Shown in pieces: positions 56,496-64,000 of a DNA stretch of 64,000 nucleotides. Both the position numbers and the translations under genes were made by a program. Origin of the DNA: Crotalaria pallida (taxonomy: Eukaryota; Streptophyta; Magnoliopsida; Fabales; Fabaceae); assembly GCA_037953625.1 (NCBI GenBank), contig CM075649.1, forward strand, positions 122,695,290 through 122,759,289, in the 5' to 3' direction. The notes below the pieces were generated by a model. That model was not told where the DNA came from. It saw nothing but the letters and a program-made list of their open reading frames with translations, and searched no databases. How positions within the stretch are numbered: position 1 is the first letter of the stretch; each line of letters opens with the position of its first letter.

Positions 56496-56805
56496 GTAGT
56501 ATGTATAGGCTATTTTGTTAGAAGATAGTTTTGAATGCTATTATTTCTTTTGTATCTCAATGTTGTTTGTTGTTTCTCTTTGCCTCATATTGTTAGTTTT
56601 GATGCATTTAGGACGTTCTCTATATTTTCTTCTATATATGACATTGGTTTTCCATAAATTTAAAGGATACTACTGTGTTGGAGCTTGAGTTTCAATATGT
56701 ACATAAAAGTTCACCATACTTCGGATTTCAAACGTGTTTTTTGCTCTAACTATTGTTGTCTTGGTTTTTCTTATCTCTATCCTATTTTAAACTTTCTGAC
56801 ATGAT
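56492..56805. repeat. Direct repeat of 60385-60698
   Basis: About 314 bp, from GGGAGTAGTATGTATAG to TGACATGAT, recurs at 60385-60698 with few changes. The other copy follows an intact MITE end and is followed by a gypsy LTR end at 60699. No gene recognised; open frames are hydrophobic by AT bias. Confidence 0.85.
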
Positions 56806-56989
56806 CTTTACCCTTCTAAAGACTTATATAAAAAGATGCCTATTGAAAATTTCGAGGCATCACGTTTGTCGTTAAAGCTAAGCTCGAAGGACCTAAACTT
56901 TGATTTCAGAAGAATGCATCTATGGTTGCTGCAACTCCTTCACTAATAAATTTTGTTTATTGTAATAGAAAAAAATCATTATAAATAAT

Positions 56990-57240
56990 AGGCTTAATTG
57001 TGCCACAAGTCTCTGAAGTTTGGGGTACTTTTTCCAGATACCCTTATTTTTTTATGTCTAACTCCTCGAAGTTACTTATGGGTTTGTCATTTACCCCTAC
57101 TATCAATTCTGGCTAATTTTGCTGAGATGTAACATCGGAATCCTGGTCAGACGCAGGAGGTTAGGCACGCGATGCCCCATGGACGAAGATTTTTTTTTTT
57201 AAAAAAAATTAAAAAACTTAAAAACATAATATTTTCATAT
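56990..57240. other. Unassigned transposon-like remnant
   Basis: AGGCTTAATTGTGCCACAAG and the following CTTATTTTTTTATGTCTAACTC resemble terminal regions of DNA transposons, but no matching inverted end or TSD is visible. No gene. Confidence 0.25.
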
Positions 57241-57289
57241 TTTTAGTTAAATAAAAAAAAAGATTGAAGAGAGGTTCGTTTTCGCCCGT

Positions 57290-59766
57290 GTGACATTTCA
57301 AGTATAGAGTTGACGAAAAATGACCGTTGTCTCTTGGAAGGCGTTAGTTTCCTCTGGAGGTCTTCTACACCAAGTGATTCACATGTGGTGGCAAATACTT
57401 TTAAGTCCGATACACTTGTGCACGCCTCAATCACCTTTTAATAATAAACATTTTTATTTTCTCTCGATAAGTTATGTTATTAGTGATATTTTAATTTCTT
57501 TTACTATTTTTCCAAAAGTTACACATTGTATAGAAACATGTTGCCTCAATAAGATATCAAGCACCCATATGACTTCCTGGAAATTCTCAAATTCTTGACC
57601 ATGCAAGACAACGGAAATAGCCTCCGTTGCGATCTTTGCGGCAAAGCTAAGTTCAACTTTAAATGTCTTAGCATGATATGACAGCTTCAGCCTCTTCTTG
57701 TCACTCTCATTTGGACTTCAAGTTTCAGGACTGCAATTTAAAAGATGTCAAAGATTAAAATGCTGAAACAATAATACATAAACAAAATAGGAGAATTTCA
57801 AATTAACAACTAGAAGGATTATCACTTGTTTGACCATATAAAATTGCCTATCCTAACAACAACTAAACATCAGAAGTGAACAACTCAAGCACAACGTATG
57901 AAACATAAATAGAAAACTTCACATCAAAAAAACCAACATTAATATAATTACTTATTAAAGGGTTTTTGATCTAAAAATTACAAGGTTCTCAATCTACAAA
58001 TCACAGGGTTAATCATCAAGAGAAAAAGAATGATATCTAAAAAAACTCAATTACATTCTATTTAGATACGTCATAAATTCACACCAAGTAAAGGCAACAA
58101 AATAGTGTACGATTACTTAATGTGGTAGGCAATAAAAAAAATATGCTAATTAAACAGAGATTTTCACTATAAAGCAAGAAAATCAAACTTTTTCACCCTA
58201 CACATAAAGAAAATCCTTGCATCAATCAATATATCAGCATGAATCCAACTATAAATATCTTGTTTTCAACACTTGCACATCCTAGCCTAATTAATTGACT
58301 ACTAACATTTAGATCTAATTCTGACCGATGCTTTGGTTTAGATGCCAATACAAAATTATAAGAAAACAAATACAGACTGTGCCCAAGTAACACACACCAG
58401 ATAGATGAACCACCAAATTTTTGTACCTTTAATACCTGCTCACAAACATATTCCCCTCCACCAATTTAAGCATCTACCGAATATCAATATTGTCTGAACT
58501 ACATAATGTTTTCAATCACATTATAGGCGCATCTAATGAATATCAATAATGGTTGAACTCTATAATAATTTCAATAGTGTTCAAAACAATCTTAAGAAGG
58601 AATAAAAATAAAATATTATTTATGAGAAACACAAGCAAAAATAACTCAGCTATGAAAATTCTTTCCTTTGATAGAAAAGGGAAGGGGATGACTAAGCTTA
58701 TACCTTCTTTTATTACACTTTAGGTAAATAAAACTAGAGTTGCATCAAATGAGAAGAAAGAACAAAATTATAGGACAAGTATCCTCCTAGAATTAGCAAA
58801 GGATACAAAAAATGAACCAAAGGAAGTATTGTCAAATCAACCTCCTATAATATTGTTAAGTAGAATTATCAAAGCATCCTCTACAGAAAATATTATCAGC
58901 TCAAAAGAGCTACCCAATGTTAAGTTATTTTTCTATTTCACTCATGAAAGTTCTTTCTCCAATAAATTCATAAAAAAAGAACACTGTAGCTTTTCTATTT
59001 CAATGTTTTTCTTCACTCACATTTCTGCTCCATATTAAAAGAAAAAGCACAAAGACCAAATAAAAACAAGTAAAGCAAATTAGAAACTTAAAAAATGCTT
59101 TAAGAACCTGAAAGCAAATTCGAAACGTAGAAGCATTTCTTCAAACAGGTTGTGTGGAAAGATTTAATACCTTAGAATGAATGAAGAGAACTGAGAATTT
59201 ACAAGCTACTTTCTCACTCCTTGTTGTTGCTGCAAAATGAACAGAGATTAGGAATTAGGGATTTGCATAGATTTGAGTGATTAAGAGCAAATGAGACCAA
59301 GGATTCAATTATTTGGGATTAGGGCTTGTCATTAGCGATTGAAGTCAGAAAAAGTGAGCTAGGAGTTTCGATTATGGATTCAATTCTAAGTAATTGAAAT
59401 GAGAGAATGGAGATTACCATGGAGAGCGCCTTATAGAGATTAGGATCAGAGTTGCTGCCTTCTTGATTTGGTGCTTCATTGATATGATATAGAAGACTCC
59501 CAGAAATTTGTATGTTGTTTTTCCCTCTTGCTCTGCTTCTTTGATTGGCTCAGAAGATGTTCCTTAAGAATTTGATGTCGCAGCAAAAACCCTTTGGCAT
59601 GTTGGAGAACAACCCATTTGGATTACTTACTTATATATAGGTAAATGTCTATAGGGTTGGTGAAGATGATAGGCTGATATACATTGTATCTTAACCAAAT
59701 ATGACTAAAATCATATTAAGGAAATTATACAAGAAATTATTCTTTTGCGAATTTTATTATGTATCT
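57290..59766. repeat. Repeat unit copy B1
   Basis: Collinear with unit A 16140-18606 with moderate divergence and small indels. It ends at ATTTTATTATGTAT, after which the sequences differ. Besides the AGO4-like exon (57523-57729) and the adjoining minus-strand block, it has no gene. Confidence 0.8.
57523..57729 (-). pseudogene. AGO4-clade Argonaute exon fragment (copy B1)
   Basis: Same exon as copy A. It reads ESDKKRLKLSYHAKTFKVEL, FAAKIATEAISVVLHGQEFE, then NFQEVIWVLDILLRQH without the internal stop. The TGA just after the splice acceptor is present, as in copy A, so the ancestor was already dead before duplication, or this TGA was non-coding there. The adjoining minus-strand block (57290-57434) is better preserved here than in A; I do not recognise it. 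Possible effect: source of antisense or small RNA against a real AGO4-type gene, inferred only. Confidence 0.85.
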
Positions 59767-60165
59767 CCGGTCATCTTTTCCGACGAAACTCCATTTTTCT
59801 GGCCAATATCTTTTATCTCCAACTCCACAAATCCTATCACACCACCTTCAGGACGCGGTGGAGAATGGTGGAGAGATTGGTAACAATTAATGGAAGTAAA
59901 CTTGAGGGACCACTTTCAAACAAGTAAATAACATAGGGGACCAAAGAAGCAGTTTTGCCAAAAAAATTAAATCATTATCCTCAGTTTGTTGAAAAAAAGT
60001 AGATATAATTATACATAACCAAAATATTAAAATTTGAAATTAAATAGATTATTCAAGTTTTTCATGTTATCATTAATAACAAAATTATTTTTATGCTTGA
60101 TGTGAGTATTTTTTTTTCCACATTCAATATTTGCATTTTTTTTCACCATTAAATCTCTTGTATAG
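59767..60165. other. Insert between B1 and MITE, unassigned
   Basis: TTTGGTCCCCTATGTTATTT on the minus strand (near 59930) resembles ends of DNA transposons that carry such 'GGTCCC' phrases, but no partner end is visible. The rest is AT-rich. No gene. Confidence 0.25.
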
Positions 60166-60389
60166 AAGACCTTTTGAAACTTTTATTTTGTCCCTATGAC
60201 AATTAATTACTTCTTTCCACAAACATCTGATTTATTTAACACTTTTTATATTTCTAATACTATTAATAGGGATAGTTTTGAAAATACTTATCAAATGTTC
60301 ACATTTTCAATACCATTAACTAAATTAACTAATTTTCTCAATGGATATGAAATCTACCAAAAGGGTCTTATATATAGGGACGGAGGGAG
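60166..60389. mobile_element. Stowaway-type MITE, left end lost
   Basis: Same family as 25395-25667: TTTATTTTGTCCCTAT, ATTTAACACTTTTTATATT and the terminal GGGACGGAGGGAG followed by TA. The left terminal repeat is absent or too diverged to see. Confidence 0.75.
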
Positions 60390-60698
60390 TAGTATGTATA
60401 GCCTATTTTGTTAGAAGATCATTTTGAATGCTATTATTTCTTTTGTATCTCAATGTTGTTTGTAGTCTCTCTTTGCCTCATATTGTCAGTTTTGATGCTT
60501 TTAGGACGTTCTCTATATTTTCTCCTATATATGACATTGGTTTTCTATAAATTTAAAGGATACTATATATTGTGTTGGAGCTTGAGTTTCAAGGTGTACA
60601 AAAAAGTTCACCATACTTTGGGTTTCAAACTTTTTTTTGCTCTAACTATTGTTTTCTTGGTTTTTCTTATCTATCCTATTTTAAACTTTTTGACATGA

Positions 60699-61192
60699 TG
60701 TAACACCTTGATTTAGTAACTTGAATATGTTTTTATTTAATAAAAATCTGGGAAATTTTTTTCATTGATGATATGGACATGGATCTATTTTCACAGAACA
60801 ATTTAGTTTCAATACTTACATCACAAAATTTCAGCTGTCATGTCACAATACCATAAGATATTTTCTTCGTCCAAATAATCAACGGTTCATCAGGGTATGA
60901 GTTCTCAAAACATATTCACATGATAAAACAAGTTACATCGTGGTAGAGCAATACGATCTTAGTAATCTACAGGAGGTAACATACATACTCAGACAACATG
61001 GATTAGATGTCTTAATCCACTGATCTCCCTCTAACTACGGTTACTCCTCGACATCGGCATGAATTCATGGAACAGTGCTTATCTTTCTTCTACTTCGAGG
61101 CTCCTCCTCGAAGTTCTCTTTGTAAGCCATCACTTGCAGAATCGGCATAAGAAAATCTACTCACTCTGATACCTGTGGACATCATCACCGAA
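60699..61192 (-). mobile_element. Tekay-like LTR 3' fragment
   Basis: It begins TGTAACACCTTGATTTAG, the outer end of a minus-strand gypsy LTR, and contains a stretch (about 60990-61100) resembling the TK-A LTR near 10875-10980 (CTCCTCGACATCGGC against CATCGACACTAAC). It is cut at 61193 by repeat B2. No gene. Confidence 0.55.
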
Positions 61193-61925
61193 GTTATTAG
61201 CGACTGAAGTCAGAAAAAGTGAGCTAGGAGCTTCGATTAGAGATTCCATTCTAAGTAATTGAAATGAGAGAATGGAGATTACCATGGAGATTGAGCGACT
61301 TCTAGAGATTAGGATAAGAGTTGCTGCCTTCTTGATTTGGTGCTTCATTGATATGATATAGAAGACTCTCAGAAATTTGTATGTTGTTTTCCCCTCCTGC
61401 TCTGCTTCTTTGATTAGCTCAGAAGATGTTCCTTAAGAATATTATGTCGCAGCAAAAACCCTTTGGCCATGTTGGAGAAAAACCCATTTGGATTACTTAC
61501 TTATATATAAGTAAATGTCTATAGGGTTGGTGAAGATGACAGGCTGGTATACATTGTATCTTAATCAAATATGACTAAAATCATATTAAGGAAATCATGA
61601 AAAAAATTATTCTTTTGCGAATTTTATTATGTATTTGCTATGTATATATATATTTTCTAAAACATTTAAATTTTTTTATAGGGAAATAGAAGAAAATCAT
61701 CACTTCAATTTTAAAAAATATTTTCTCCATATTTATTCAATTTTTAATAAAAAAATGTATATGCCATTAAAATATTTCCACCTCCTGCATGGGAGAAGGA
61801 TCGATTTCTAATTATAATTTAAATTAATTTCCCTATAAATGTATATATTAAAAGTATGTTGTTAATATATGGTATAAAGAATAAAGATGTAAATTAAAAT
61901 TTGATTTGAGAAATAAGTAATACTT

Positions 61926-62096
61926 TTTTTTGGTAAAATAAGAAATCTTATTACCACAGAGCCAAGGAATACATCAAAACTAAGACAAAATTAGCACTAT
62001 GCCACCTTCTAGGAAGGATTCAAAGCCACTAATTAAGCCAAGACCAAGTGACCTTTGCCACCTTCTATGAAGGGTTCAAAGAGATACTTGGTCAAA
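61926..62096 (-). mobile_element. 5'-truncated LINE tail with TSD
   Basis: A 171-bp insert absent from unit A is flanked by AATACTT (61919-61925 and 62097-62103). The minus strand ends in GGTAATAAGATTTCTTATTT then an A run, and holds two CCTTCYAKGAAGG foldbacks as in the full LINE's 3' UTR. So it is a short LINE tail inserted by the same machinery. Confidence 0.8.
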
Positions 62097-63448
62097 AATA
62101 CTTTATAATTTGTCTAATTAAACAATTATTTTATATGCAATTTTTTTTTGGTAGGGGAGGGTGGAGAGCACAGTTATTTAGGTTTAAACTCGGGTATGCT
62201 CATATTTGATGTGTCGTCATGGACATGTCAAAAGAATAAATTATAATTAAAGTGCATCAATTGATGTGGTATTTTGCTCATAACAAAAAAATATGTTGTA
62301 TAGGTTTTTATCATATTTTAAGCATAAAATGTGTGGTTAAATATGCTGTAATTTTTTTTTAATTTCTCAAAGTATCCACCTAAGTAATTGTGTGACTAAT
62401 CCTTTTGACATTATCGGGCTCTTTCGAGAGTAGTCTCCCGGCAAGGCGTTTTACATTCACAAGAGTCGGGGATCGAACCCTCAACCATATGCTTAAGTAG
62501 CAACAAATCACTGACCATCTATACTAATCTCTATTGGTAAATATACTGTAAATATAATATTTAGTGTTTGTTTTTCTTTTTTAATTGTTAAGTACAATAG
62601 AATAGATACGGGAAAAACATTGTGGTGGTTCATTAAGTCAATACATATTACAATATATTTTTTTACTTTGAGTAAATATCACCGACTTCGGGGATATCAC
62701 TATGTACAATGCAACATATGTTTGTTCATGTGGCAAAATATAGGTTTTGATGAATATAGCCCTTATTTAAAATTTGTTTTCTTCTCAAAATCAAAATGGT
62801 GTAATGTTGGACCTATTTTATAATACTTTTTCCAATTTGAAATATAAGAAAAAAATAATTTTTTTTAAATTATAAGCAAAAGTAACTAATTTTCTTAAAT
62901 TTTATTTAATTCTCAATGCTAGTTTCCTAAAACATACATAGAAAATTGTTACCTCATTTAATTTTTGTTTCATTCTCAACATTACTTTACTAAAATACCT
63001 CTATTTTTGATAAATTTGAGAAAATTAAATACAATTAACTAACTTCCTTAATAAGCATGATTTTAATATTTTTGGCTTATATTTTAAAGCGGAGGGAGTA
63101 CCTCCATTCTTATTTATTTGTCCTATTTTAAAAAATAACATTTTTTTAAGAAATGTAATCATCCTTAAAATTTGCAATATATTAATTGTGTTTTTCCCAC
63201 TATATCATTTCTCTCTCTATAATTATTATGTTTTTTCACTACTTACGTAAATCAAGATCGATTAAATAAGATTAAATATAAAAAATAACATTTACTATAA
63301 CATTCTTGAAATCCTAAAAAGACAAATAAAAAGGAATAAAAAACTTCTAAAAAAACGACAAATAATAAAATACAGAAAGAGTGATTATTTTTAATAATTA
63401 TTTTTAGCTTAAGTATACTTTGTATACCATCAATACCATGTATGAATG

Positions 63449-63552
63449 TCCGCGTAAGACAGCCCAGTTGGTGGCTGCAGGGACATTTCGGATTTCCCGC
63501 TCCCCAGGTCATGAGTTCTAGTCCCAGACCTCCCATATAAACCAAAAAAAAA
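63449..63552 (+). mobile_element. Miniature tRNA-derived SINE (copy B2)
   Basis: Same insertion as 25193-25292, with flanking duplications at 63433-63448 and 63553-63568. The A-box-like CAGCCCAGTTGGTGG is kept here; B-box-like AGTTCTAGTCCC follows about 47 bp later, then an A tail. Confidence 0.75.
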
Positions 63553-63654
63553 ATACTATGTATGAATGGTTTTAAATAACCGGTCTCAATCTTCATTTTG
63601 CAATTTTGAATTCGATAAGCATTTGAAGTGTAACTCTTGTTTTATTAATAACTA

Positions 63655-63927
63655 CTACCTCCGTCCCTAAATATAAAGCCCTCTTGACACTTTTATTTTG
63701 TCCCTATTTATAAAGCCTCATACCAATTTTCAATGATCATTAATTACTTTTTTCCACAAATACCCCTATTTATTTAACACTTTTTAGATTCCCAATAATA
63801 TTAATAGGGGTAATTTTGAAATTACATATCAAAATTTCACATTTTCAATACAATTAACTAAATTATTCCACTTTCTCAATGGACGTGAAATCCCCCAAAG
63901 AGGCTTTATATTTAGGGACGGAGGGAG
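63655..63927. mobile_element. Stowaway-type MITE (copy B2)
   Basis: 273 bp, TA-flanked, same family and same position within the repeat unit as 25395-25667, so it predates the unit's duplication. Confidence 0.88.
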
Positions 63928-64000
63928 TAATATATTAACTGTTTTTAAATACTGTCAGCATTAAATGCAATATTAATTTATTTTAGCGCGTGTAACTCTC

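Larger units (their letters stand above)
61193..64000. repeat. Repeat unit copy B2
   Basis: Matches unit A from 18166 to 18818, skips the LINE, and continues as 23744 to about 25731, running off the window. It contains the empty LINE target near 61825-61839, a LINE tail insert (61926-62096), a minus SINE (about 62400-62545), a mini SINE (63449-63552) and a Stowaway MITE (63655-63927). A segment near 62825-62870 that looks like a MITE end is missing from unit A. No gene. Confidence 0.85.

Noticed and set aside
60408..60698. 96-codon hydrophobic plus ORF, membrane-protein-like
   Set aside because: T-rich DNA gives apparent membrane helices. The sister copy at 56492-56805 does not keep the frame open.

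Overview
This window is eukaryotic and comes from a higher plant. Coding fragments belong to plant Ty1/copia, Ty3/gypsy chromovirus, Tat and L1-type LINE families. It also holds Stowaway MITEs, tRNA-derived SINEs, a hAT-like element and pieces of a plant AGO4-clade Argonaute. Copia and gypsy types and the AT-rich background suggest a eudicot; I cannot name the genus. I see no intact host gene. The DNA is a nested pile of transposons that can be unpicked by target-site duplications (TSDs).

Layout. 1-16092 is a broken Tekay-like gypsy element on the minus strand (TK-A). It has a 5.56-kb LTR at 10534-16092 and part of its partner LTR at 1-2082. Inside it lie a head-to-head chimera of two SIRE-type copia elements (2083-5739) and the 3' end of a second Tekay element (TK-B, 5741-9770: integrase C-terminus, chromodomain, whole 3' LTR). 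16093-25769 is a repeat unit ('unit A') carrying a dead AGO4-like exon, SINEs and MITEs, interrupted by a LINE (18819-23743) that is full length apart from one frameshift. Unit A recurs at 57290-59766 (B1) and 61193-64000 (B2); B2 preserves the empty LINE site.

The centre is a five-level nest. A Stowaway-like MITE (25770-55149) was split by a non-autonomous hAT-like element (25779-54905, 8-bp TSD). That was split by a Tat-like LTR element without gag-pol but with an antisense ORF (26183-54351, TSD ACTCC). Its 5' LTR was split by an Angela/BARE-like copia element (26385-48096, TSD GAGAC). The copia element was in turn hit four times: a SIRE-like solo LTR (TSD AAGGG), a Tekay solo LTR (TSD ACATC), an unassigned gypsy solo LTR (TSD TATTT) and a young gag-only SIRE derivative (TSD ACATA, two 1597-bp LTRs almost identical).

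The most unusual signal is in the LTRs. SIRE LTRs carry two clusters of four TCGA-centred sites, mostly perfect palindromes, spaced 20/21-11-20/21 bp. Where subfamilies differ, both palindrome arms changed together. Tekay LTRs, from a different superfamily, carry three pairs of the palindrome TAACCGGTTA spaced 21 bp (once 20). The same Tekay LTRs also hold a dense array of short hairpins with a conserved core and arms that vary but stay complementary. Dyad DNA sites in helical phase, or selected foldback structure, appear to be a shared LTR design here. Positions were read by eye; edges without a TSD may be off by several bases.
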